From: Siphonodentalium dalli | Lineage: Eukaryota; Mollusca; Scaphopoda; Gadilida; Siphonodentaliidae | NCBI GenBank assembly: GCA_032622095.1 | Contig: CP136062.1 | Coordinates: 36,458,918-36,522,917, forward strand | Reading direction: 5' to 3' | Length of the DNA stretch: 64,000 bases | In this document: piece after piece, positions 43,332 through 55,230 of the stretch | How the letters are laid out: each line of letters starts with the position of its first letter | Numbering within the stretch: position 1 is the first letter of the stretch | Made by a program: the position numbers and the translations under genes | Notes under the pieces: generated by a model | What the model saw: only the letters and a program-made list of their open reading frames with translations | The model's database searches: none | What the model was told of the DNA's origin: nothing

Positions 43332-44005
43332 AATGTTGTTACTGTGTCTTTCGATTACTGGTATTGCAAGTGAGAATTATGAATTTTGAATTACAATGTA
43401 AGTTCATTCGTAGCGGTAGTAACGGGTAGTTTACCTTTTATTAAGAAAATAAGCCACATTAAATAACGACAATATAATAACTACAGTCTACACCCATCGG
43501 GGCGAGTGAAAAGTGATCGAAATTCGTGAAGTGAAATATAATAAGATTGACATCACGCATTTACCGAACTACTATGCGAAATTGGGCCTTTAATGTACAA
43601 CAATTGGTACGGTACTGTGCGAACCGAAATAACATATATTTTATATGGAATTAATTGTTAGCATAAGACTATATAGTTGGTAAACTATTCCATTCAACTT
43701 CTCCCCCTCCATCATCACCCTCCATCAGCATCGTCTTCTCGTGAGTTCTTCACTTATTCAAAATATCCCAGAATCCATGTAATATCCGACTTATCTATCT
43801 ACTGTCCGGCCCCGATTTTAACGTAAAATTCCAGGATGAATTATAAAGTTTACAGGGGACACATGGGGAGAATGACACTCGAAAAGTCACGTGCTTTCTC
43901 TCGATCTCCCTTTCTACCAGATAAATAACAAATTACCATATCCGCTAAACAATTCCTCATGTATTTCCATGTAAAAGGTATTTTTATGTAACATAATTAT
44001 ATATA

Positions 44006-44215
44006 CACAAAATGAGTCAGTGGATCAACCAACTTCCGTTAAACCGCACCGTGACGGTAATGGTAATGGGTTCAACACAAAAACAAGTCATTCAACACCG
44101 ATATTCTGAGTTCTGAATTATAAATTTCCAGATTCTACGCGACAACGTTACCATGGACCCACAACGTCACGGTGCGGTTTAACGGAAGTTGGTTGATCCA
44201 CTGACTCATTTTGTG
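44006..44215. mobile_element. MITE with 51-bp perfect terminal inverted repeats
   Basis: The left arm 44006-44056 (CACAAAATGAGTCAGTGG ... GCACCGTGACG) is the exact reverse complement of 44165-44215. About 108 bp of unique sequence lies between them. The two arms show no difference, so the insertion is young or the arms are kept identical. No clear target duplication was found. Confidence 0.8.
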
Positions 44216-44253
44216 AAAGTATGCCAAACGTACAACATGTGATTGTGTTTTAA

Positions 44254-44322
44254 CATTTGATATTGTCCTGAGGAAGGTCCAGATAGGGCCGAAAGCTTGA
44301 TAAAAATAGAGCATTACAAATG
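44254..44322 (+). ncRNA. possible hammerhead-ribozyme-like motif of a Penelope-type element
   Basis: CTGAGGA (44268-44274) and GAAA (44291-44294) flank a short stem GGTCC/GGGCC with an AGATA loop, the CUGANGA...GAAA layout of a hammerhead core. CATTTG (44254) and CAAATG (44317), or TTGT and ACAA closer in, could form stem I. Stem III would be only 3 bp (GCT/AGC). Penelope-like elements are known to carry minimal hammerheads with a short stem III. The fit at the cleavage site is not perfect, so catalytic activity is uncertain. Confidence 0.4.
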
Positions 44323-44433
44323 ATTCGGTTGTTAATATTGCTGTCCCTTCTTTGGACTATGGATTATTCTGATAATAATTATATATATATGGTGCATAAA
44401 TAAACAATGCTTAAACCAACACATATTGAACAG

Positions 44434-44639
44434 TGAATTGACGGTGTCGTTTGAAAATTTCAAGCAATTCGAAAGCCTGGGGTTTAACTCCAGTCAAGCG
44501 GGGTACAATTTCCCGGAACTGGACATTTCGGACTGGCTGAAGGGGGTCCATATGGAAAATCTAACGGACTCTCTGGCTACGACCCTGTCGTTTCACTCTT
44601 CAATATGTGTTCCATTGCCGATACATGTATGCTATATAC
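44434..44639 (+). CDS. weak candidate exon, unknown protein
   Basis: A frame stays open between an AG (TTGAACAG|TG) and a possible donor (ATAC|GTAAATG). It reads protein-like (LTVSFENFKQFESLGFNSSQ). No family was recognised and there is no neighbouring exon to test the phase. Confidence 0.22.
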
Positions 44640-44819
44640 GTAAATGTGGTTAAATTGGTTGCATGCTCTAAGTTTGCTTTTTTGGGGGTTTAAACAATAT
44701 TTTATTTGAACTAAACAAACAAAAGTACAAACACTACTTAGATATCGCATATCATTATAAAATGTTCAAAAGAGGATTGGGTGTGCATCAGTGCATGGTT
44801 GTTTAATCAGAAAACGTAC

Positions 44820-44934
44820 CAGTGTGGCTTTCTCTGCATACTTTATCGAAGGTTCCATCGGGACGTCTCTGGTACCGGCCCCTAGCAGGTAACACATCTT
44901 TTTACGCACCCAAACGCAATCCTTATACAAGGAG
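44820..44934 (-). CDS. candidate internal exon, unknown protein
   Basis: On the - strand an acceptor (TTCTATTGGCAG|CTCC) and donor (CACTG|GTACGT) bound 115 bp that are open in one frame: SLYKDCVWVRKKMCYLLGAG followed by TRDVPMEPSIKYAEKATL. Composition looks coding. It starts phase 2 and ends phase 0. GC boxes (GGGCGG, GGGCGTGGC on the - strand at about 45176-45202) lie upstream and might mark a promoter. No family was recognised. Confidence 0.33.
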
Positions 44935-45771
44935 CTGCCAATAGAACATAAAGACAACCATAAAATATAATATACACAATATAATGGGTGGTCAGTCAGG
45001 GCTATTAGAAATATAATTAGAATGCACTTAGGCCAATATACCCCAGAAACACCACATATTTGCGGGGGGGGGGTATTTATTCAATAACCTGTCGCAATGT
45101 ATAGTCCGGTTCACCGCTTCAATGTTAGATGTTCCTACACGCCAATATTGCCGTTAGCGGAATTCCTAATATCGGCCACGCCCAATCCAGCCCCGCCCAC
45201 TGTTCCGTTTCAATCCATGGCGTCACCCTGACATAGTACATGTCGGCGACGTTACGGGGTATATTATAGAGTTGGCGCCCTTGCTACTGGCTTCCGTTAC
45301 TAGCTCGTTGTTATATAAACAAACCAACGACGTCGATTTTGTCGAAAATTGACAGTCAGTACATTCGCCCTGTATACATGTACTTTCAGAAAATACAAAA
45401 CACCACACCGTTATATCTCACCAATGTCAGTGTCTCGATATCATTTGACCAAATTTCTTGACACAAAACCGCGACAGACACGGCGTGAAATACATCGCAT
45501 TGAGTACACAATTTCCCATTTAATTGTTTCAATTCAACTTCAAGTTCGCGGTAAAATAAAACCGCAATTTGTAAATGGTAAACATCTGAAAAAGACATCA
45601 GGTACATGCAGAAACTATTGTTGTGCATATTTATTTCTATTTGAGGTGGCAATTTTTCATGTTTATCAGCATTTTTAACGATAAGAGCGATGGTAATTGA
45701 GGCACATTTGGTTGATAATTACGAGGCATCTGTTTGTCTAAATAGCGTTTAAAGTTCGAAGAGCATTAGAA

Positions 45772-45948
45772 AGGGGATAACACTGTGGTGTTTTGTGACC
45801 TCGGAAAGGTACATGGCGAATATACTGTGGCAAATACAATGTACCCGTTAATGGGCTCCGGCTCCGCCGTCGCCCATTAACTAAATTTGCCACAGTATAT
45901 TCGCCATGTACCTTTCCGAAATCACAAAACACCACATTGTTATCCCCT
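45772..45948. repeat. nested long hairpin
   Basis: 64-bp arms: AGGGGATAACACTGTGGTGT...GTGGCAAAT pairs with ATTTGCCAC...ACACCACATTGTTATCCCCT. Inside is a second hairpin GTTAATGGGC/GCCCATTAAC around a GC-rich loop. No coding capacity. Confidence 0.8.
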
Positions 45949-46244
45949 AAGTATATACATGTACAGCACTTGACAATAGAGTAGAATGTGACTTAGTTCA
46001 CTAGAGTGGACGAAAGTAGAATATGCACGAATGAAGGAACATATATGTATACATGTAGTTGCATTGATATGGAAACGACGATATATCAATGCGCCTCAAA
46101 ATGTTCAAAGCGTCCAATTGTCAGAGAAAATGTTCAACAGCTGCAACATCGGGGTATTAATCACGATTGTTATCCTTCATCCCATTTTCCTCTCTTCTGA
46201 TTGGCTGATCGAGAGTGCGCCACATGGTGTTCAGCAAATCACTT

Positions 46245-46262
46245 GTTACCCTCGAGGGTAAC
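46245..46262. repeat. 18-bp perfect palindrome
   Basis: GTTACCCTCGAGGGTAAC, with an XhoI-type CTCGAG centre similar to the centre of the other hairpins in this region. Confidence 0.7.
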
Positions 46263-46489
46263 ATTTTCTCAGTTGTTGACAGCTCAGCTGTTACCAGTAA
46301 ACATAGAACTACGAAGAACTCAACGTGTAGAGCTCTCTAATAATTTCCGTAAACACTGTTTTTATAAACCTCACTGTTTCATAACAACCGCGAACTGGTT
46401 GCATAATTGTGTTTTTTTTTATTTGCAATTAAAGCACGCTATGTATAAATTGTATTATCATGGACACAAATCCGTTATAAGGTGTAATG

Positions 46490-47945
46490 TCCTATTTGAC
46501 ATTTTTATATCAATAATAAATACCGTGGGACAAATAGATAAACCTTATTATGCAGTTGGTATGTGCTGCAGATAATTGCAAATACGATGTACATACGTTA
46601 CAAATACGTTTATGTACTAAGCTCTAAAGATCAAATAGCCACTGTTTAATGTGTATCAATTGACTATTTCTTTTCGGCAATATATTCCTCAGACTTCAGA
46701 AGAATACCCTTATGTTTCGTAACAATTTGTAACATATGTCAATTTCTTTTTGCACATCTACAACGTGTTAGTTTCACATTTTAGCGTTCTGGAAATTAAC
46801 ACGTCTGCCTGCGTCTTTACGCTCATTTGAAACGAACCCGAACATTGCGCTGCATGGCTCTCAACTTCGAAATTGCTTTACTCCTCTTTCCATGAACCTA
46901 TTCCCACCATGCGACCAGCAAACTGACCGGAGAATAGCTGCACAAATGATGGGTCTGTTAATTGATCCAGATTATGAATGTTTTATTTTCTAAATAGAAG
47001 GGATTCCAACATAAAATTAACTTTTCGAACTCGATTAAATAATATATGCGCGCATTTATGCCTGCTATTAAAGAGGTTCGTGTGTACTCCGTTGTCATAT
47101 AACAAAGCAGTTGTCACCCTTGTTTTCGTAAGACACGGGGATTTGTCGCCGCTCTCGACCTGGAATGTCTCGAGCGGGCGACAAATCCCCGTATCTCACT
47201 CAGTCGCGGGCGACAACTGTATACTGTTCCTACTGGACCTTTCTATATCAATGATTAATACAGTGGAACAAATAGATAAACTTTATAAAGCAGTTGGTAT
47301 GTACTGTTGACAATTGTAGACACGATGTACATACGTCACAAATACGTTTCTGTACTAAGCTCTAAATATCAAATAGTTACTCTTTACTGTTTATCAATCG
47401 ACAATTTTCTTTCGTCTAAACACTCCTTCACCTTCACATGAATACCCTTATGTTGCGTAATAGTCTGTAACAGTTGTCAATTTCTTGTGGCATCACTACA
47501 ACGTGTTAGTTTCACATTTTAGCGTTCTCGAAATTAATACGTCCACATGCATATTTACGCTCATTTAAAACGAAACCGGATATGGCGCTGCATGGCTACT
47601 CTAATTCGAAATTGCTTTACTCCTCCTTCCGTGAACCGATTCTCACCATGCGACCAGCAAACTAACCGGACAATAGCTCCGAAAATAGTGGGTGTATCAA
47701 TTGTTACAAAATATGAACTTTTTATTTTCTAAAAAGCGAGGATTCCAACATAAAAATAAGCTGGATTAATGAATATACGCGCGTACATAGGCATACCATT
47801 AAGAAGGTTCGTGTATACTACTTTGTCAGATAACAAAACTTAACAGCTCTCACCCTTGTTTTCGTGAGACACGGGGATTTGTCGCCGCTCTCGAGCGGGC
47901 GACACATCCTCGTGTCTCACTCAATCGCGGGCGACAACTTTATAA
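46490..47945 (+). repeat. tandem duplication, two units of about 730 bp
   Basis: Unit 1 (about 46490-47230) and unit 2 (about 47232-47945) share ATAGATAAA, AGCAGTTGGTATGT, CGATGTACATACGT, TACTAAGCTCTAAA, CACAACGTGTTAGTTTCACA-like text and a terminal GC-rich hairpin (47108-47219 and 47866-47919). They differ at many positions, so the duplication is old. Confidence 0.75.
47108..47219. repeat. hairpin at the end of duplicated unit 1
   Basis: GACACGGGGATTTGTCGCC...CTCTCGA pairs with TCTCGAGCGGGCGACAAATC, with an outer CAGTTGTC/GACAACTG pair. The matching hairpin in unit 2 is at 47866-47919 with a tighter loop. Confidence 0.75.
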
Positions 47946-48017
47946 TTTTGAAACATTCAACATGGGATTTGTATACTAAATATTGTTGATTCTGTTGAAA
48001 TAGTTACATTTTTATCT

Positions 48018-48255
48018 CAATCAGGTGATTGATAATTCGAAAAATATTGTTAATTGTTGAGCAAATCTCGAAATAATTTCAAGAGATATAACTATCCTGA
48101 AGGTTCATAAATATTTCCTGAGGTTTTATAAAATATTATATTTGTTAAGCAAATAACGAAATAATTTCAAGGGAGATTTCGACTTATCTCCCTTGGAGTT
48201 TGTTCGATATTTGCTTAACAAGTAGACTATTTTTCGAATTATTAATCGCCAGATC
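48018..48255. repeat. nested palindrome
   Basis: The outer arms are CAGGTGATTGATAATTCGAA and ATTTTTCGAATTATTAATCG. The inner arms are GTTAAGCAAATAACGAA and TTCGATATTTGCTTAAC, around AAGGGAGAT/ATCTCCCTT. Non-coding. Confidence 0.7.
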
Positions 48256-49868
48256 CTATGTGGGTTTCCCTGCCCATGAAGACCCATATACATGTATATA
48301 CATTTTAAATACTACGAATAATTAATATAATGCAATGTTTCATCTCACCAGAAATATTTGTTTCTGATTTGTCGAGTTCTCGAACCAATATTGGTATAAT
48401 GTTGTGCTAAATTCAGCACGCTACTATCCTGGTACAAGTATATACTATCGTGCTCCTTTAAGCACACCACTATTACCAAACAAAGCAGCTGAATTAATCA
48501 CGTTTCGCTATGACTAGCTTATCCTTAAGATTCTGATTCTTCTTATATGCGTTGATCACTTTCTTGTTGGGTGGATCAGTCAGTTCTCCTTCAAAACCTT
48601 GATCATCTTCCCCTTGTATATTAGCGCAATTTCCGTGCTGCGGCGATTATATACAAGATAAAGATAGATCAAGCTGTTGGGTGGAGCTGGTTGATGTAAT
48701 TCCATAATGAGTCTCTCATATATTTAGTTTCCTCTTCTACTGTGAATGGCTTTATATTCGTTAGTATCAATTTTCGTGGTTCAGCTGTTTATGACTTTTT
48801 CGTGGGTTCGTAAATTCGTGGGTCCACCGGTGCTAAATGTCACCTCTAAACCCTCCATAATAACAACCAAATCCAACTTATTGAAGTGCAGACACCTCGA
48901 CGAGCCGTCGTAAATTGCGCATCCGCTCCACAGGCGTATAGTATTATTAGTAAAACAACTGAGTAGTATACCCGACAAGTATCGGAAACTAAAAAAGAGC
49001 GGTGTGTGTGAACCCATAACATTGCCACAGTCACCACATGAAAACCTACCCATGCTCGGTAATTTAGTTGTTAAATTTAGAAACTGGACTGTAGTTGCTC
49101 TTCCATTAATATACTCCCAGATTGATAGAGTTGCCTCCCTGGGTTTTGAATGTACATTTTGTCAATAGAGTTACCTCCAGTGTGACATTTCTTATTTCTC
49201 AAAATCGATCTAATTTCGAAGATTATTTTTTCGTGGGATTTGTAACCAAGAAAATTGGACCACCACGAATAAATGTGCTTTTACAGTATTTCACAGAGAG
49301 GTGCTATCTCTATGTGCATGCAACGAACGTCAGTGATAAAGTTATGTCCTGGTGAACTTTAATGGTTGGCAACTGATACATGCATGCCCAACTTAAGTTT
49401 GATATCTGAGAGATGTAACCTCATGCGGGATATGAGTTTATTTTTGGTCTGACCTATGTTTTAGAATCTGCAACACTGACAGGATATAAGATAAATTACA
49501 TTGGCAGAGTAGCAATCCATTTGATGAGTGATCCGATATTGAACGCGAGTGGTTTTGCTCTGAATGACATATCCCCTATCTGAATACATTGTCTGGTGTT
49601 AATGGCGCATCGCTTCTTTTTACAGTAAGTGCCATTTCAGTTCGAGATGCGAGCGTTCGGGTACAATTTGAAAGGAAGTGAATGTGATTCAAATCTAAAT
49701 TCATAAATAGGTTCAGATTAAATTTTTTCAGCGTTGGTGTATTGAGTAGCTTCAATGAGTGAGAGATTGAAAGGTAATATTACAGGTTTCATTAAGATAG
49801 TGTTTGATAGAAACATGTTCTGAGAAAGCGAATGATTTCAGATTTGATGAGGCCATTAAAAAGTCTAT
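48256..49868. other. no gene recognised
   Basis: Non-coding sequence. Repeated TTCGTGGGT-type words near 48775-48820 and 49225-49270 hint at an old insertion with related ends, but it could not be delimited. Confidence 0.4.
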
Positions 49869-50330
49869 CAGGATTAAATGAGCTTGTCTGTGAAACCGTG
49901 TTCTCGGATTCGGCGGCCCTTAAACATAGTTACATCAAGAAAAATAACTGATGAATTTGGTACTGTAGGTTCTATGAATGAGTTCCTATAAAAATATGTC
50001 ATCAAGAAAACGGAAGTACATTACTGGTTTCTGGTCACACTGGAGACAAGCTTATCTCTCCCATTTCGCCGCAAAAATATATTGTCGCGAAGCTAGTGGC
50101 AAACTTTTAGCCCATTGCGACACCCTGGATCTGAAGCCATAGTTCATTATTAAATTCAAAATCATTGCTTTTAAGATAAATATCCAACAGTTTCAATACT
50201 TCGGAGGTGGGCATATCCGGGTCCGGACATTTCCCAAATGTTTGTTTAATTGATTGCATGCCTTCTTTCACGGGTGTGTCTGTGTACATACTAACGATAA
50301 CCAAAGTGACTACAATTGCATCTTGGGGAC
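49869..50330 (-). pseudogene. Penelope-like element reverse-transcriptase remnant
   Basis: In pieces on the - strand: VIVSMYTDTPVKEG (compare the (S/D)LYTNIP block), then NDFEFNNELWLQIQGVAMG (the N.FEFNG..Y.QI.GTAMGT block, with a stop at 50107-50109 just after the G), then KFATSFATIYF, and further on SVIFLDVTMFKGRRI. These are signature strands of Penelope-like RTs. Stops and frameshifts lie between the blocks, so it is dead. GIY-YIG and LTR parts were not found. Confidence 0.72.
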
Positions 50331-50516
50331 TGAAACATGACTCAATCGTAAGAAAACATCACCAGTGTCTTTGATATATGAAATATGGCTACATGCTTAA
50401 AGGTTTGAGAAAAGAATCAATGAATTCGGAGATATGATAACTCTTTAGTCCACAATCAGAAATTACTGATCGCCATTTAGGCATTAAAGGGTCCGACCAG
50501 TTTGTGATATTTAGAG

Positions 50517-50626
50517 GATATCACTTGGTTGATTTGATATTAGGCCCGATATCAGAAGGTTGAAGGCTGATATGAGGTTATCGAGGGCTGATATCATGCC
50601 TAATATCAAACCAACCAAGTAATATC
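50517..50626. repeat. long hairpin (fold-back element)
   Basis: GATATCACTTGGTTGATTTG...GATATCAG pairs with CTGATATCATGCCTAATATC...AAGTAATATC. The loop is about 32 nt. Non-coding. Confidence 0.75.
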
Positions 50627-50852
50627 ATATTTAATAATTAGATCACGTATTAGTGACTGACAACTCTTTCAAATATGTGACATCACACAAATCGATATAA
50701 GCACATTATTTAGCAGTGAAGAAGATTTACAGCCTGTCGTAATACCATATTACTCGGATTTGTGATGGCTCGATAACATGCCATTCTGGACAGAAATGTC
50801 ATATCTAATTAATAAATATCTGTTTGACCGAGCATATCTTATGGTATCTTAC

Positions 50853-51043
50853 ATACATGTGTATGCACAAAATGTTTGACACCGAAGTATATTCGGAATT
50901 ATCCTTGCATAGAAATATTTTATTCCGGTAGGTGGCATCTCCATCAACTCAGGCTCAAAGCATCCTTCACTCAGTGCATTCAAAATCCAACTGAGCATAA
51001 ACAAGACGACGCAAGAAACAAGCATATGTGACCTGCGCATCAT
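50853..51043 (-). CDS. candidate first coding exon with signal peptide
   Basis: From ATG at 51043 the frame reads MMRRSHMLVSCVVLFMLSWI and then LNALSEG, a good signal peptide. A short secreted-type segment follows with Cys residues (GCFEPELME ... RCQTFCAYTC). It ends at a good donor (ATGTAT|GTAAGA). The Cys spacing recalls the start of WSC or PAN-type extracellular domains, but this is weak. No downstream exon was found on the - strand. Confidence 0.4.
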
Positions 51044-51097
51044 GCCACCCAGATCTAACACCTCGCCAAATAAGTATGTGTAGCCGAAAGTGTCACC

Positions 51098-51390
51098 TGA
51101 CAACCAAAATGATACTGAACGGGGTCTAAACCAGGGGATGCTGTCTCACATATGACGATTGACAGTGATGGCATTATATTATTCACTGAATCGATCCTCA
51201 GTGCGAATGCCGGTCTTCCAGAAGGCGTGGTTTCTTGGAATTGCAGTGTGTCTTTTATTTTAATGAACCTCCGATCGCCACTCAACACGTCTCGGAGTCG
51301 ATTATTTATCTGTAGCCACAGTCTCTTTGTATTTCGTCGATTGTTGTTTTCATAATGACCAATTAAGACAACGACTCGTCACATTCCCTA
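51098..51390 (-). CDS. weak candidate coding segment, unknown
   Basis: An open - strand frame reads LIGHYENNN...RLWLQINNRLRDVLS, then PSGRPAFALRIDSVNNIMPS and ETASPGLDPVQYHFGCQ. It meets a possible donor (TCAG|GTGACA at 51096-51095). It looks protein-like, but no family was recognised and the 5' limit is not fixed. It lies upstream of the signal-peptide exon and could be a separate gene or 5' UTR. Confidence 0.27.
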
Positions 51391-52479
51391 TGTCGTATTT
51401 CACGGCGAAAAAATGGTATTCCCCTCAGCATGATGTCACCGCCCATGCGACTCGCTTGGCTATCTTCTAAAACAGGCCTCCACATATATTTACTGGTGCG
51501 ATGAGCTCATGGTTGCTATGAGACAAGGCTGAAACAGTTTGATTAGTTTTTATCGCCTGTCGTTATACTAAAAAAATTCCCAGAACATACCTTATTTTCG
51601 GCAATTAATTAAATATTTGCAGGTTAATTAATTGTACAAAATATGACACGTGTCACGCCAATTTATCAAGAATGTTATAATTTTGGATGAATTTCCAACA
51701 GCATTGTATAAATATAAATGACAGTACATGATAACTTGACAACAAAAACAAAACGTTCGTTTAAAAATTGACAATTTACCACTGAAAGTATGCGCGGATT
51801 AATCAATTTAATGTCATGTGAAACACTCCGGTATGGAGAATAATCTTGTTCACCGTCATTCTTATATATTAATTAATTCCGTGTCGATGACGAACTAATT
51901 TTGGTCAGTTTATCACCGATAAATGCGTTCCGAATCAAGCAGTAAATAGTTACGTAGTTCAGACGATGTTTTCAGACAATGGTACGGTCAATTGCTTGAA
52001 TTTTTCGGCGATGTTAGTATAATGCTACAATTCCGCAGTTGGCATAGCACCTGAATACTAACTTTTCAGTTTCAGGCACCCGAATGAGTACATCATGTGT
52101 CTGTAAGGTGCACCAAGCATTTTCATTGCAATAAGCTACTGATTCAGTCCCTGATTGGTAGAATATATATACTGGTAAATACGTTATTGACAGCTATGGA
52201 AAGGTCCATTGGGTTTGGTCGGATCTCGCTGCGATTTCGCTTCTGTGGTTGGCTGAAACTGTATAGGAGTAATTGGATTCCCTGCTGCTAGGTTCAGGCT
52301 ATCGAATGATTGCCATCGTCTGGTTTCACCCAGATATTAAACCCATAAATACACGGTGAATAAAGCAACACAATGTCGCAGGAAGGAACAGAAGGAAGTG
52401 AAAAAGCAAACGATGAAGCAAAATAACAATGATGTTTTTTTTCACTTTCGTCGTTTGATTTTTTCGCTTTCTTCGGTTC
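51391..52479. other. no gene recognised
   Basis: AT-rich non-coding sequence without clear repeats. Confidence 0.4.
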
Positions 52480-53720
52480 AAGTCTATTTTGATACATTCA
52501 CACATGCATCATTTATTGTGATTTACACATCTTGCCTTCATTCCAAAATCTTTTATAAATTCTGCCATTTCATCAAGTCTTTTTTTGATACTTTGAGACA
52601 TGTACATCGTTTATTTTTGATATATATTATGGTTGGGGTTTACACATCTTGTCTTCATTTCCAAATATTTCATAAAGCCTGCCATTGCAATTTACATATC
52701 TTGCCTTCATTTAAAACTGCTATTATTTTCATAAATCCTGTCATTTCATCAAGTCTATTTTGATACATTCACACATGCATCATTTATTGTGATATATATA
52801 ACACATTTTTGCATTCATTCCAAAAAAATATTTCATAAATCCTGCCATTTCTTCTAGTCTATTTTGATACATTCACATGTGTATCATTTATTGTGATATG
52901 ACACATTTTGCCTTCATTCCAAACTGTGATATATAACACATCTTGTCTTCATTCCAAAAACTGTGATATATTTTTTCCCCTGGATTCCATGCATTTCATC
53001 AAGTCTATTTTTATATATTCAAACATGTCTCATCTTGAATTAGTGCTTTGAGTTGGTATGTCTTGCATATATTACTTTACAAGTCTGTGTGTGGGGGTGT
53101 ATGTGTGTAACTTGATCAAATATCAACATAAAGTGTCATATTTAAATCATTTCATCTAATTCCGTACCTTAATTTTGTTTACTGTGATATATAACACATC
53201 TTGTCTTCATTCTAAAAAACTGTGATACATTGTTTTTTCTTCCCCTGGATTCCATGCATTTCATCTGTCAAGTCTATTTTTATATATTCAAACATGTCTC
53301 ATCTTGAATTAGTGCTTTGAGTTGGTATGTCTTGCCTATATTACCATACAAGTTTGTGTGTGGGGGTGCCTGTGTGTGTGATTATGTGTAACTTGATCAA
53401 ATATCAACATAAAGTGTCATATTTAACTCATTTCATCTAATTCCTTACCTTAATTTTGTTTACATGTTATATATCACAGTTTGGAATTCATTCTAAAACT
53501 GTGTCATATATTACAATTCCCTGGATTCCATCAAGTCTATTTTTATATATTCACACATGTTTCATCTTGAATTAGTGCTTTGAGTTGGTATGTTTTGCCT
53601 ATTTACCTTACAAGTCCGTGTGTGAGGGTGTCTGTGTATGTGATTGTGTGTAATTTGATCAAATATCAACATAAAGTGTCATATTTAACTCATTTCATCT
53701 AATTCCATTCCAATTCCATG
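52480..53720 (+). repeat. two linked tandem arrays
   Basis: From 52480 to about 52960 there are units of roughly 100-140 bp sharing TCAAGTCTATTTTGATACAT, CACATGCATCATTTATTGTG and TTGCCTTCATTCCAAA. From about 52960 to 53720 there are three units of about 250-290 bp sharing CTCATCTTGAATTAGTGCTT, GAGTTGGTATGT and AACTTGATCAAATATCAACA. Both share the TCAAGTCTATTTT word, so the second probably grew from the first. Confidence 0.75.
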
Positions 53721-54829
53721 TTTACACACATTTCATGTGTTCCATAACTTATTTGATCTAGAAAAATTTGATTTCAATCTTTTTGTTTTATACTTTGGAC
53801 ACTAGTGTAAGGTTGAAACAATTATTGTCTTGATTTGTTATGGACCCCTTTTAGGACCAGCCCCTCTCCCCTTTTAAAAACATGATCTTGTGTTAAATCT
53901 ATCAAGTCTGATTTATGAGTTTTCATTCAAATTTCAAGTGCTGTTTGATAAATAAGTAGATCATGCCATGAATTTACGATTTTCTTTGTTAATTATTCAC
54001 ATGTAAGATGTTTATTTGATGTTGGTTCAGTTTTCTTTTACAAATAAATTTTAATATGATTTTTTTGTTAGTATTTACTTTCTTTGTTACTGTGGGTTTA
54101 TTTAATCTATTTGTGTTGGTGAATATCTCAGGAAAATTTACCATTTAGCCTGATTTGCTTGGATTGTCACAGTGAACATTTAATCTTCTGTTCACCTATG
54201 TCCAGCATTTTACACGTCATGTTGAATTTCTGGATATGGAATTATGCAAATGTTCCATCCGATACGATCAAATGTAACTGCTGTTGTTTACAAACTCTTG
54301 GAATTATGCAAATGTTCCATCTGATACGATCAAATGTAATCGCTGTGTGTGCAACATGCGGCTAGGTTGTAAAAGCCCTGTTGCAGTATTATAAGTTACA
54401 ATACTACTAGTATTTATTACAGGGGGCCCGGGGTTGTGGAATGAAATATGTCAACGAAAAATCTATGTAATGTATTAATCCAACTTGACCCTCGCTTAAA
54501 ATATATGCATGCAATCTGAAAAGTGTTATACTGTATTATTCGGTGATGTAAAAATAACTAGAGAATAAAAAAGTTATGTGAATGTTGCTGAACTGTATCG
54601 CACCTGTGTGCTACGCCGCAATTCAAGTTACAACCAGGAGGCAGTAATATATCCATATAGCAGTGTATTTCATAGACATCATCCCGTACAATCCATCCAT
54701 CCACGAAAATTCATCCAGTTAAACAGACTTACAACACAATATGTTGATATAGTGACCAGTGCTGGAATCAGTGTTTAGGAGTGACTGCATGAATGATGGT
54801 TATTCTGCTTCCAACTCGGTGTTTGATTC
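53721..54829. other. no gene recognised; one short duplication
   Basis: Non-coding. A segment with GGAATTATGCAAATGTTCCA and GATACGATCAAATGTAA is tandemly duplicated at 54236-54345. Confidence 0.5.
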
Positions 54830-55230
54830 TTGATAACAGGGACGTGGCGACAGTGTGGGTTGGAGGGGGTGTCTCACATCCACAAACTTTGGTAACAAAT
54901 TTCAACAGTTGGAAATTGTTCTTGTAGTTTGATTTTCCAACAATACATTAGTAGGGAGTTGTTGATCCAGACCAACATTTGCATATTTACCTACTTTTCG
55001 TCAAAATGTTTGACTGAAATGGCCATCAGTTGGAAAAGATGGTCAACATGACTGAATCTAATGGCCCAATTAGTCATTTCGATTTACCGTTTCTTAATCA
55101 TTATGACTAACATTACTTTTGTGATTGTGACTAATTTTGTACCTTAGTCATTTTGACTAAACTAAGTTAGTCATCAAGTGGACAAACGTTTGACTAAGCT
55201 AAGTTAGTTATATTTACTATTGGGACTTAG
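54830..55230 (+). repeat. dispersed repeat R3, copy 2
   Basis: Shares GGGACGTGGCGACA, CAACAGTTGGAAAT, GACCAACATTTGCATATTTA and the TGACTAA-rich block with 37430-38710. Confidence 0.6.
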
